Source: Corallincola holothuriorum (GTDB taxonomy: Bacteria; Pseudomonadota; Gammaproteobacteria; Enterobacterales; Neiellaceae). From it: a stretch of DNA of 64,000 bases. The translations under genes and the position numbers were made by a program. Under the pieces are notes generated by a model. It worked only from the letters and a program-made list of their open reading frames with translations. It was not told the DNA's origin and searched no databases. Positions within the stretch are counted from its first letter, which is position 1, and each line of letters opens with the position of its first letter. The stretch is from NCBI RefSeq assembly GCF_003336225.1, contig NZ_QPID01000004.1, positions 124,001 to 188,000 on the forward strand, in the 5' to 3' direction. Of this stretch, positions 28,699 through 39,952 are shown piece after piece.

Positions 28699-29712
28699 TT
28701 AGTGCTTACTTAGTTCGCCTCTTAAGCTTATCTGCATTTTTTCTCTTATCTGCGCAGGGGAAAGTGCTTGATTGAGTAGGTAGTGCAGTTTCGCCAGCGT
28801 GGCTTCTGTGGTCATGTCATAGCCACTGATCACACCAACATCTCGTAATGCTTGTCCTGTGGCATAACCATCCATATTGACACTGCCTTTCAGGCACTGG
28901 GTGCAGTTCACCAAAATGATCCCTTGATCCGATGCCTGCTTGAGCAGCTCGAGCATCTGCTTATGTTGCGGCGCATTCCCTACGCCATAGCTGTGTAACA
29001 GCATGGCTTTGACCGGTTGGCGTAAGATATTGGCGATCACGTCTGCAGAGATCCCTGGATATAGGCTGACCATACCGATCGGTTGCGATGTGACGGATTG
29101 AACGCGCAGAGGCCTACCTGATGGTCGTTTCACTTCGCCACTGACTAATTGGATCTGGATCCCCGCTTCAAGTAGCGGGGGAAAGTTTGGCGAACCGAAG
29201 GCATTAAAGCCATCGGCGTGGACTTTAGTTGTGCGGTTGCCACGAAATAGCGTGTGATTAAAGCACAGAGATACCTCTGGAATTGGGTAGTTGGCTGCCA
29301 GAAAAAGGGCATCCAGCAAGTTTTCTCTGCCATCAGAGCGTAATTGAGCCAGCGGGATCTGTGAGCCCGTGACTACCACGGGTTTATCTAAGTCTTGCAA
29401 CATAAATGACAATGCCGAGGCGGTATATGCCATGGTGTCTGTGCCATGCAGGACAACAAAACCATCATATTTGTCATAGTTACGAGCGATATCGTCAGCA
29501 ATATTTTGCCAATCGGTCGGCGTCATGTCAGATGAGTCAATCAGCGGCTGATAGGCATGGATCTCAAAATCTGGCATCTCCTCACGGCGGAACTCAGGCA
29601 TTTTCTGCAACACGTCTTGTAGGAAGCCGGGTTCGGGAATATAGCCATGGGCAGAGTGGCGCATACCGATAGTGCCGCCTGTATAGGCGATATAAATTTT
29701 ACGTCTTTTCAT
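28699..29712 (-). CDS. ansA: L-asparaginase type I (cytoplasmic)
   Basis: The enzyme hydrolyses asparagine to aspartate and ammonia. The 337-residue protein has YTGGTIGMRH at the N-terminus with the first catalytic Thr, and VVLHGTDTMAYTASAL near residue 90 with the second. It lacks a signal peptide and matches the length of AnsA. It follows sppA on the same strand, but a hairpin terminator lies between them. The sppA-ansA order is common in this group. Confidence 0.95.
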   Translation of the reverse strand: MKRRKIYIAYTGGTIGMRHSAHGYIPEPGFLQDVLQKMPEFRREEMPDFEIHAYQPLIDSSDMTPTDWQNIADDIARNYDKYDGFVVLHGTDTMAYTASALSFMLQDLDKPVVVTGSQIPLAQLRSDGRENLLDALFLAANYPIPEVSLCFNHTLFRGNRTTKVHADGFNAFGSPNFPPLLEAGIQIQLVSGEVKRPSGRPLRVQSVTSQPIGMVSLYPGISADVIANILRQPVKAMLLHSYGVGNAPQHKQMLELLKQASDQGIILVNCTQCLKGSVNMDGYATGQALRDVGVISGYDMTTEATLAKLHYLLNQALSPAQIREKMQISLRGELSKH

Positions 29713-29728
29713 ATTGCTAGCATACGTG

Positions 29729-29766
29729 AAAAGGTCGTATCTGCCATTGGCAAATACGACCTTTTT
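29729..29766 (-). terminator. Rho-independent terminator between sppA and ansA
   Basis: GGTCGTAT / ATACGACC is extended inward by TGCC/GGCA, giving a long stem with a T-run on the minus strand. It follows sppA and sits just upstream of ansA, so ansA probably needs read-through or its own promoter. Confidence 0.7.
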
Positions 29767-29799
29767 AACGTTTTTCAGATGAGAAAAATTGTTAAGAGT

Positions 29800-31659
29800 T
29801 TAATAGATTTCGCAGCCCAGACAACGAGCATAGGCACCCATTGGATCATTTAGCTCATTCAGTACCGACAGGTCACTAAACATGCGCTTTAACTCGATCA
29901 TGATCTGGCTCTGGGGTTGGAAACCACTGAACTCTTGACCCTGTTCGTTAGCCATGACCATGGCACTGCCATTAAGCAGTTGATTGACCAAATGTTCTCT
30001 GAAACTCATGGGGCGCTGAACCTCATCAACATCATAAGCACTGAGACCAGCTAAATCAGCTGCTGCAGACACTGCATCTTGCAGTGTGCCCAAATTGTCT
30101 ACTAAGCCGAGTTCGTATGCTTGTTTACCGCTCCAAACGCGGCCTTGAGCGATCTTGTCGACCTGCTCAGGGGTCATTTCACGTTCTTCAGCAACTAGCC
30201 CGATAAACTGGTGGTAACCGTGCTCGATGGTGCGCTGAATGATTTCGCTGACGCCTGGATCTAACGGACGGGTAATGCCTAACCCGGCAATATCCGTTGT
30301 GCCTACGCCGTCTGTGTGCACGCCGATATGATCAAGGGCGCGATCTATCGTGGTGATCATGCCGAAGATGCCAATGGAGCCAGTGATGGTGGTCGGTGCC
30401 GCCCATATCTCATCTGCACTGACAGATATCCAGTAACCACCGGAGGCTGCATAGGTACTCATTGATGCGACCACAGGTTTACCTGCTCGCTTCAGCTCTT
30501 CAACTTCATTTCGGATCAGCTCTGAGGCGAAAGCACTGCCGCCAGGGCTGTCCACGCGCAGTACAACCGCTTTAATTGCATCATCTAGCCGCGCTTGGCG
30601 AAGCAAACGCGCAGTGCTATCACCGCCAATGGTGCCCGCTGGTTGGTCACCATTTAAGATGGTGCCTTTAGCAATGACGATGCCGACGCGGTCTTTATGC
30701 TCATGGGGAGCCTGGTGTGGGCGAATAACGGCTAGATATTCTTGTAACCATACTTGGTTGAAGCTTTTGTGCTCAGGATCTTGGCCAACCACCTCAATGA
30801 TCGGTTGACGCAGTTCTTCACGAGTTTTTAAGCCATCAACCAGCCCCGTGTTCAGTGCCATCTGTGCGAAGTCACCATCCACAGCTTTCAAGTTGCTTAA
30901 TAGCGACTGGATGGAGAAATTCAGCTTCTCTTCGTCAAGGCCTCGTTGTGTCGCAATGTCCTGCTTGTACGCCGTCCACAGGTCATTCATCCAGGCCATG
31001 TTGGCTTCTTTTGCGGCTGGCGACATATCATCACGAATATAAGGCTCTATCGCTGATTTAAAGGTACCAACGCGGAACACATGGGGTGTTACTTTTAGTT
31101 TTTCCAACAACGATTTGAAGTAGGTGCGATAGCGCCCGAAGCCTTCCAGCATCACCATGCCTTGGGGATTGAGATAGACCTCATCCGCATGGGCGGCTAG
31201 ATAATATTGATGCTGTGCGTAGTAGTCACCGATAGAAAACACTGGCTTGCCGGAAGCTTTGAACGCCTCAATGGCGGCACCGATCGCTTGCAACTTGTTG
31301 AGGCCGGTGGGCGCCATGTCACGGGTTTCGATGACTAATGCTTTGATGCGTTGGTCATGTTGAGCGTTTTCGATGGCGAAGATTATATCTTTGAGTAGCG
31401 TTTCTTTTGGCTTCTCTTTACCGCCTAATAACTGTTTAGTGAAGGCTTCTGCGGGATCAACTGATACTTTTTGCTCAACCACATTGCCTTGAATACTCAG
31501 TATTAAGGCGGCTTTTTCGGGCATGCTAGGCCCTTTGTCAGCAAATAGGGTGGTGAGGAACACCAGCAGGAAGACCACAAACAACAAGTTGGTTAATACC
31601 GAACGGGTGGTGGTCAGCGCTTTGCCAATAAAGCTGAAAAACTTCTTTAGATATTTCAT
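29800..31659 (-). CDS. sppA: Signal peptide peptidase SppA, 67 kDa type (protease IV)
   Basis: The 619-residue inner-membrane protease degrades cleaved signal peptides. It has an N-terminal membrane helix (VLTNLLFVVFLLVFLTTLF) and two tandem peptidase S49 domains, as in E. coli. The catalytic Lys is in RVGTFKSAIEPY near residue 205, and the catalytic Ser is in STYAASGGYWIS near residue 410, with VDSPGGSAFASE between. ATG 31659 is preferred over the TTG one codon earlier. Confidence 0.95.
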   Translation of the reverse strand: MKYLKKFFSFIGKALTTTRSVLTNLLFVVFLLVFLTTLFADKGPSMPEKAALILSIQGNVVEQKVSVDPAEAFTKQLLGGKEKPKETLLKDIIFAIENAQHDQRIKALVIETRDMAPTGLNKLQAIGAAIEAFKASGKPVFSIGDYYAQHQYYLAAHADEVYLNPQGMVMLEGFGRYRTYFKSLLEKLKVTPHVFRVGTFKSAIEPYIRDDMSPAAKEANMAWMNDLWTAYKQDIATQRGLDEEKLNFSIQSLLSNLKAVDGDFAQMALNTGLVDGLKTREELRQPIIEVVGQDPEHKSFNQVWLQEYLAVIRPHQAPHEHKDRVGIVIAKGTILNGDQPAGTIGGDSTARLLRQARLDDAIKAVVLRVDSPGGSAFASELIRNEVEELKRAGKPVVASMSTYAASGGYWISVSADEIWAAPTTITGSIGIFGMITTIDRALDHIGVHTDGVGTTDIAGLGITRPLDPGVSEIIQRTIEHGYHQFIGLVAEEREMTPEQVDKIAQGRVWSGKQAYELGLVDNLGTLQDAVSAAADLAGLSAYDVDEVQRPMSFREHLVNQLLNGSAMVMANEQGQEFSGFQPQSQIMIELKRMFSDLSVLNELNDPMGAYARCLGCEIY

Positions 31660-31733
31660 CAAATCTTCTAATCCGATTAGGGCACACTGAAATGTTAAAT
31701 CCTTGTGGGCAAGTAACGTAACGGAATTTGTAA

Positions 31734-33899
<2,166 letters not shown>

Positions 33900-33989
33900 A
33901 TCGAAAGACGCATAATTCAATAAGCGCTTTAATGAATACTGTGCCGCGTTAACTCCGCGGCCAATAGCTATGGAATAAGAGAAACGGTA

Positions 33990-34391
33990 ATGCGAAGACA
34001 GTTGATAATGTTTGTTATGGCAATTCTGCTGTCTGCCTGCACCACAACTCGTTATGTGGCTGTGCCCGTATCAGAACCAGACGCAGAGTTAGGTAAACGC
34101 CAAGCCTGGCTGACTGGTATTGAAAGCGGTGACACTTTGGTTTTACACACCCATGAGGGGAAAAGCTATTTCTTTACCCTCGACAAGGTCTTGCACTCAG
34201 ACGACTCCGTTGGCTTTATCCCCAAAGATCGACCCTCAATGGTGGAGATCCACCAAATGGAAGGGCGAAAAAAGATGGAGCCGGTTATTTCGGCTGATGA
34301 TGCAACACCCGTCGGAGACACCGAGTTCCAACTTCCGTGGTGGTCTCCGAGCGTTATTGCTGGTGCTGCGGCATTGCTGTTGTTGTTATAG
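33990..34391 (+). CDS. Small lipoprotein with C-terminal hydrophobic segment
   Basis: The 133-residue protein has a lipoprotein signal with lipobox LLSAC (Cys17), a polar middle and a hydrophobic C-terminus (WWSPSVIAGAAALLLLL). Gene start: a GAGAAACGG sequence precedes ATG. I do not recognise a family. It could be envelope-associated with both ends in membranes. It follows fadH by 90 bases but shows no functional link. Confidence 0.65.
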   Translation: MRRQLIMFVMAILLSACTTTRYVAVPVSEPDAELGKRQAWLTGIESGDTLVLHTHEGKSYFFTLDKVLHSDDSVGFIPKDRPSMVEIHQMEGRKKMEPVISADDATPVGDTEFQLPWWSPSVIAGAAALLLLL

Positions 34392-34870
34392 CTCCTTGTA
34401 TCAAATTTGAACTGCTCAACTCTGAATACGCTCTTTTTTGACGATATCAGTTGGTCAGATGGTGTCAAAAGAGCATGGGAACGGATTTAGTTGGACGATA
34501 GATTAGACGTATACCGTTGATCTATCTTCTGATGGGATCTGTACACGTCAACATGACGCCAAAAAAAATCGATATGTTTCAGATCCTATTTATCTCTTTT
34601 CATTGCTGTACTCTTAGTTTGCTCTGCAAGTTGCAACCATAGCTGTATTAATTGAGCAGTATCTTACCGATCGATTTATTCAAAGCACATTTTCAAACCG
34701 TTGAAGTTTCTCGTCAGAGCGCCAAAGTGACCTCTCTACTGTTCGATGTGGTGTTTTAGTCGCCTATGCGCCGAGCTCCACATATGCGGGGCTCGGCTGT
34801 TCAGTAGATAGTCATAGATGTTGCGGTAGGCGCTTTTTCCTACGCACTCCGCAACACTTGAACTAAGCGA
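34392..34870. other. Intergenic region downstream of both the lipoprotein and GH5 genes
   Basis: About 480 bases without a convincing gene. Near the cellulase end there are two stem-loops: GCCGAGC/GCTCGGC at 34770-34797 and the longer one at 34820-34855. The rest has no recognised signal. Confidence 0.5.
34820..34855 (-). terminator. 3'-end stem-loop downstream of the GH5 gene
   Basis: GTTGCG/CGCAAC and TAGG/CCTA pair around the loop CGCTTTTT, with an asymmetric bulge, 15 bases past the cellulase stop. There is no T-run after the stem on minus, so it may stabilise or end the mRNA by another route. Confidence 0.35.
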
Positions 34871-37024
34871 TTACTCCACGTGACATGTCGGTTCGCTAAA
34901 GTCGCCATTGTGGCTACCTTGCAGACCAAATGAGGTGCTTTGGCCCGGATTGATATTGCCGTTATAGGACACATTGCTTACCTTGATTGATTGCGCTTCG
35001 GCTGAGAATTCGCCGTTCCAACCATTAGCTAAGGCGACAGCGGTGGGGAATTCAAGTACCACACGCCATGCCGTCACTTTGTCACCGCTGTTGTTGCTGA
35101 CCTTAATGTTGTTGAGAACGAAGCCTGAATGCCAGACATCAACCGATCCCAGCTCACAAGACACTTCACCGCTTTCAACGGCAGCCACTTCAATCATGGT
35201 ACGGTCGCTGACCTGCAATGACTGCTGTTGATCATCCAGTGCGGTGACTACCAGCTCATAGCTGCCGGCCGTCGCTGGTGCGTTGATCTGACCACGCATA
35301 CCATCAAAGCGCATGGTTTCGCCGCCCAATACTGCCTCAAAACCAGCCGCATCATTTAAAGACACTTCTATGTTAATGGGGGCATTGACTTCAACTTGAG
35401 TACCATCGGTAGGGGATTTTAGGCCAATCTCAGGGTTCAAAGGTGCTTCTTGAACCGCGGTCAAAGACACGGAATCCATTTCAGATAGTTCAGTTCCAGC
35501 GTTATCAACAGCCACTAGCTTAATGGTGAAGTTACCTTCATCAGCAGGCGCTTTCACACTGACGCTGCCCGTGGCTGGGCCTGTTTTTACGAACTTACCA
35601 TCGACATAAACGTTTACTTTCTCGGCTTTGGTCAAGTTGTAACCAATATTGACGTTGGCTCCAGCCATTACCTGACTACCCGCTTGCGGCGATAAGATGG
35701 TGACCGACGTGGTTTGGTTCTGGTAATACTCATTCAAGCTAAGGCCTGTTTTACTGCTGCCCAAAGCGATCTGGTGATCTAAACCAATGAATTTACCTTG
35801 TTCATTTTTCCATAAGCTAGGCTCAAACAGGGCGTACTTTTCTTCATCCCATGTTGTCCAATCATGGTCCAACAAACCACCGGTGTCGCCAGAGTTCGGG
35901 TTGATACACCAGAAAGTATGGTGCAGGCGGTTTTCAATGATCAGGTCACGCATTGCAACCATCCATGTTTCATTGTCTCCACCATCCATGAAGCCGCCCC
36001 ATTCACCAATCAATAGCGGGGCAATGTTTTCTTCATGAATGAACATCCAGTTGTCTTTCCAGACATCTTTATAGAGTGAATCTTTATTAAATCCGGCATA
36101 GAACCAAGGCTGCTTGTGAACCAATGGGCCGTAGTCATGGGGGGAATACATAAACTGACTTTGGCGGTCGCCTAAATCAACTGGGTAATCTTTCACGCCG
36201 CGCAGGTTTCCGCCCCACCAAGTGCTGTGGTAGCTATCATCGTTACGGCTAGTCCATGTTTTACCATCCACAGGGAAAGACTCAATACCCTCACACATCA
36301 CCAACATATTTGGGTTGATGTCGAGAATACGGTTTGCTGCCGTTTCGCAGGCATATTTCCAGTTATTTTCGTCGCTGGAGTTATCCCATTTGGCAAATTC
36401 GCTGTCTGCCCAAGGTTTGCCATGGGGCTCATTCTCTAGATCAAACGCAATAATGGTGTCATCATTTTTATAACGCTCAGTTACCCACTCCCATGTGGAG
36501 TAGAACACCTCTGACGTCATTTCACCCTTATACCAAAGCGGTGCAAAGTGACCCATGTTGTCGGCTTCGGCACTATGAACATCGAGTAAGATTTTTAAAC
36601 CGACTTTTTTCGACGCAACGACCATGGCATCGAAAACATCCAGTGAGGTCGCATTGGCAAGATCTGGATTAGTGTGGCTATTTACTTGCGCTTTAGATGC
36701 CTGACCATTCTGCCATTCATAAAGCAACTCTGTAGAGATAGGTACTCGCAGGATGTTAATCCCACGATCGGCAATGCTTTGCAGCGTATTCTCTAGATTG
36801 ACAGACCAAAGGCCGTGAAATACACGCTCAGTGGTATTGAAACCAAACCAGTTGGCACCTGTCATCCAAACTGTATTGCCGTACATGTCTTTAACTTGAT
36901 TACCTTCTACGTGCAGCCAATCGTCGTTGTTTGTCGACTGTGCTGCGATAGCACCAACACTCAATGAGGTAAACAGTGCGGCCGAAGTAAGCTGAGACAA
37001 TAAATTCCGTTTAAATTTCTTCAT
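34871..37024 (-). CDS. Secreted cellulase, GH5 with C-terminal carbohydrate-binding module
   Basis: The endoglucanase-type protein has 717 residues and a signal peptide ending near AIAAQS (about 29). The GH5 domain spans about 35-400, with acid/base Glu199 in FDLENEPHG and nucleophile Glu341 in LLIGEWGG. Two Ig-like domains follow (about 430-620). The C-terminal CBM2-like module (about 630-717) contains DVWHSGFVLNN, NGWNGEF and PGQSTSFGLQGSH. It lies 72 bases after the GH9 gene on the same strand, and its C-terminal modules resemble those of GH9. Beta-1,4-glucan cleavage outside the cell is predicted. Confidence 0.9.
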   Translation of the reverse strand: MKKFKRNLLSQLTSAALFTSLSVGAIAAQSTNNDDWLHVEGNQVKDMYGNTVWMTGANWFGFNTTERVFHGLWSVNLENTLQSIADRGINILRVPISTELLYEWQNGQASKAQVNSHTNPDLANATSLDVFDAMVVASKKVGLKILLDVHSAEADNMGHFAPLWYKGEMTSEVFYSTWEWVTERYKNDDTIIAFDLENEPHGKPWADSEFAKWDNSSDENNWKYACETAANRILDINPNMLVMCEGIESFPVDGKTWTSRNDDSYHSTWWGGNLRGVKDYPVDLGDRQSQFMYSPHDYGPLVHKQPWFYAGFNKDSLYKDVWKDNWMFIHEENIAPLLIGEWGGFMDGGDNETWMVAMRDLIIENRLHHTFWCINPNSGDTGGLLDHDWTTWDEEKYALFEPSLWKNEQGKFIGLDHQIALGSSKTGLSLNEYYQNQTTSVTILSPQAGSQVMAGANVNIGYNLTKAEKVNVYVDGKFVKTGPATGSVSVKAPADEGNFTIKLVAVDNAGTELSEMDSVSLTAVQEAPLNPEIGLKSPTDGTQVEVNAPINIEVSLNDAAGFEAVLGGETMRFDGMRGQINAPATAGSYELVVTALDDQQQSLQVSDRTMIEVAAVESGEVSCELGSVDVWHSGFVLNNIKVSNNSGDKVTAWRVVLEFPTAVALANGWNGEFSAEAQSIKVSNVSYNGNINPGQSTSFGLQGSHNGDFSEPTCHVE

Positions 37025-37096
37025 CATATTTCTTCATTTTTGTTTGATATTGGCTGCCCTTGCGAGCAGCCGTTCGGTGGACGATCTATCAAAAAT

Positions 37097-39952
37097 TTAC
37101 TTATCTAGCTGGCAATCAGGGGCAGTAAAATTACCGCCGTGCTCACCTTGCAAGCCAAAGCTGGTACTTTGTCCGGGTTGGATTTTGCTGTTGTAAGACA
37201 TATGGCTAACGTGAAGCACGCGGCCATTACTTGTCATCTCCATCACACCATTCCAACCATTAACAAAGGCAACAGATTCGTTGAACAACAGTTTCACTTT
37301 CCAACCATCAATAGCTTCGTTGCCGTTATTGGTGATGCTGATGTTGTTTAAAACAAATCCGCTGTGCCACTGATCTACGGAACCAATCTGGCAGCTGATA
37401 TCTCCCGGTTGTACCGGATCAATTGGATCGACAGGATCAACCGGATCTACGGGATCAGCTTCTTCAACCACGGTCAGTCTTACACTGTCTTGTGCGGCAA
37501 GTTCTTCACCTTGTTCATCAGTGCTTACCACAGTGATTTCAATTTGCGTTGCTTGATCTGGTATCTGTACTTTGATCGAACCATTACCCACACGGCTATC
37601 AATCAAAATGCCGTCTACGTAAAGGTTGGCGCCATGGGCATTCTTTAAATTAATGCGTACATCAATTGACTCACCGGCTTTCACTTCACCGCCATCCGCG
37701 GGTGATGTGATTGCTACGGCAGGGATGATTGGCGCAGCCACCTGTACTGTCACGTCAGCTGCAGAAGACACTGCGCCATCGTTATCAACCACAGTAAAGC
37801 TGAACTTATCGTCACCGAAGAAACCGTCGTCAGGCGTATATTGCGCGATATCACCGTCGATACTGACTACACCTTGCTGCGGCTGCATCGCCACTTGGTA
37901 CTTAGCGATGGAACCATCACTATCGCTGCCTATCAGCATGGCCTGTACCGGTGTTTCATAAGCGGTGACTAGTTGTGCCCCTTTGGCTACTGGCGCACAG
38001 TTGATACCCGTGCTGTCACCACAAGAGGCACTCGGCTCTTCACCCCAAACTAAGGTGTCACCATCGTAGAGCGCGATCTTCGGTGCGTTCTTGGTGCCTG
38101 AACCGTAGTTATCCCACGAAGGGTCATTGCTGTTATCCCAATCAGAACGATTGGTATTGGTGGGTAGAGACAAACGGAACTGCACCTCTTTTTTCGAGGC
38201 TGATTGGCCACCCGGATAAACGTCGACACCTTCTAAACTAACTTCGGCGTAGTACAGGTTGTCAGCTTTATCTCCCCAGGCGTGTAAACCGGAGATCCCC
38301 GAACCTTGAGAATATGCTGTTGATACAGATACGTCATTCGCGGTGTAGCCAGCGTCATAAACTTCGGTTAAATCAACCCAGTAACGAAACTTCAAGTTAC
38401 TGGTTGTTCTTGCCGGCCAAGCAGTGTGGTTGTGCACCTTTGTACTTAGCTCGATATAACGTGGACCTTCAGAGTTAACCTTGGCTTCAACAAATAATTC
38501 GGTATCACGGACTTCCGCTACTGGGAACTGAGATGCCGGAATCGGTGTGCCACCCTCATCTAGCCACAAGCGTGCTAGCGCAGAGGTAAAGCCCGCGTTG
38601 TAATCTGTCGCTACTTCATTCTTAACATAATCGCCACGATCATCGGTCCATGAATCATCCAAACCAGGACCACCCACCAGCGCACCAACCAAGAGGTGAC
38701 GGTTTTCCACTGGCTGACTAGAGCTGTCATTCCACGTACCGTGGGCAGTACGATGATGTGGCTTAGTTGGATAGTAATTGCCGTAACCGATCTGGTAAGA
38801 GATATTCAGCGGGTTATCACCCAAGATGTAATCTAACTGACCCTTGGCAAAGTTATAGTAGATATCTGCTTTGTCTTTTTTCAGGTCGCGAGACTTTAAG
38901 TAATCTGAGTACACGAGTGCGGCAAAAGAAGTATTAGCGGTGTAGCGCGCCGCGCCCCAAGTATCGAGGAATGCCATACCGCCCGGTGTATAACGTACTT
39001 TGCTGCCTTTATAACCCACGGTCCAATAATCCAACCAGCGCTCAGCGTCAGCCTGATATTCAGACTCATCGGTGAGTGATGCCATCAGTACGTACGAACC
39101 GTACGCCTTATCATCCCAGGCTTGTCCCCACTTGTATGACTTAGTATTGGTTTGAGACTCTGTCCCTAGATGCTTATATTCGTCTTTTGCTTTGACTAGA
39201 AACTCGCTATCACCGGTGGCGCGATAAAGCCAAAGTGCGCCCCATACTAATTCGTCCTGATAGCCGCTCCAGGAATTATAAAAAGCTTTAGCATCAGTGA
39301 TCGAATCAGAGTATTTACCGCGATATTTATCGGCGAAACTGTAAAGTTGTTTTGCGTGGGTCAGTAACGTCGCGGCATAAGTGGGATCAGTTTGTTTAAA
39401 CACGATTGAGATAGCTGCTAACGCCGCAGCGGTTTCGCCTGCCAAGTCTGAGCCGGGGTTCTGAGCATCGACCTTGTAGGAAGGGCGTTGCATACGCATC
39501 ACTTCCGCAGCCCCCCACCATGAGTGGTCAACTGAGCCTTTACCTACTTGGCCGTAAAGCACGTTAGGAGCAACATGGGCTTTCACAAAGTAGTCAGCAA
39601 CAAAGCGTAAGTTGTTTTCAATATGTGTTAATTGGCCGGTTTGCTCGTAAGCATCCCGGTAATCAACGACACCCCATGCCAGCATGGTCGCTGTAGCTGC
39701 CATTGGAAAACCAAATTTAACGTGGTCTCCGGCATCATACCAACCGCCTGTTAGGTCAACATTGTTGTCGTGACCATCCTGCATTGCAGAATCACCGCGC
39801 CATTCATTTCTGTTCCACGATGGGATAGCACCTGATTGCTGTGCTTCATAGAAATAAATAGATTTTTGTAGTGCTTCACCATAATTATGGGCAACGGCCA
39901 TGGGGATCTGGCTAAATGCCAGTGTTGCGAGAAATAATTTAGATAATTTCAT
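37097..39952 (-). CDS. Secreted cellulase, GH9 with CBM3- and CBM2-like modules
   Basis: From MKLSKLFLATLAFSQIPMAV (ATG 39952) the protein is 951 residues with a signal peptide cut near AVAHN. The GH9 domain (about 22-480) has the catalytic aspartates in GGWYDAGDHVKFGFPMA (Asp73, Asp76) and the proton-donor Glu in KNEVATDYNAGF. A CBM3-type module follows (FVEAKVNSEGPRYIELSTKV), then a cadherin-like repeat (SDSDGSIAKY), an Ig-like domain, a PVDPVDPVDPIDP linker, and a C-terminal CBM2-like module (DQWHSGFVLNN, PGQSTSFGLQGEH). The GH9-CBM3 order is typical of processive endoglucanases. The frame upstream of 39952 has no support. Confidence 0.92.
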   Translation of the reverse strand: MKLSKLFLATLAFSQIPMAVAHNYGEALQKSIYFYEAQQSGAIPSWNRNEWRGDSAMQDGHDNNVDLTGGWYDAGDHVKFGFPMAATATMLAWGVVDYRDAYEQTGQLTHIENNLRFVADYFVKAHVAPNVLYGQVGKGSVDHSWWGAAEVMRMQRPSYKVDAQNPGSDLAGETAAALAAISIVFKQTDPTYAATLLTHAKQLYSFADKYRGKYSDSITDAKAFYNSWSGYQDELVWGALWLYRATGDSEFLVKAKDEYKHLGTESQTNTKSYKWGQAWDDKAYGSYVLMASLTDESEYQADAERWLDYWTVGYKGSKVRYTPGGMAFLDTWGAARYTANTSFAALVYSDYLKSRDLKKDKADIYYNFAKGQLDYILGDNPLNISYQIGYGNYYPTKPHHRTAHGTWNDSSSQPVENRHLLVGALVGGPGLDDSWTDDRGDYVKNEVATDYNAGFTSALARLWLDEGGTPIPASQFPVAEVRDTELFVEAKVNSEGPRYIELSTKVHNHTAWPARTTSNLKFRYWVDLTEVYDAGYTANDVSVSTAYSQGSGISGLHAWGDKADNLYYAEVSLEGVDVYPGGQSASKKEVQFRLSLPTNTNRSDWDNSNDPSWDNYGSGTKNAPKIALYDGDTLVWGEEPSASCGDSTGINCAPVAKGAQLVTAYETPVQAMLIGSDSDGSIAKYQVAMQPQQGVVSIDGDIAQYTPDDGFFGDDKFSFTVVDNDGAVSSAADVTVQVAAPIIPAVAITSPADGGEVKAGESIDVRINLKNAHGANLYVDGILIDSRVGNGSIKVQIPDQATQIEITVVSTDEQGEELAAQDSVRLTVVEEADPVDPVDPVDPIDPVQPGDISCQIGSVDQWHSGFVLNNISITNNGNEAIDGWKVKLLFNESVAFVNGWNGVMEMTSNGRVLHVSHMSYNSKIQPGQSTSFGLQGEHGGNFTAPDCQLDK

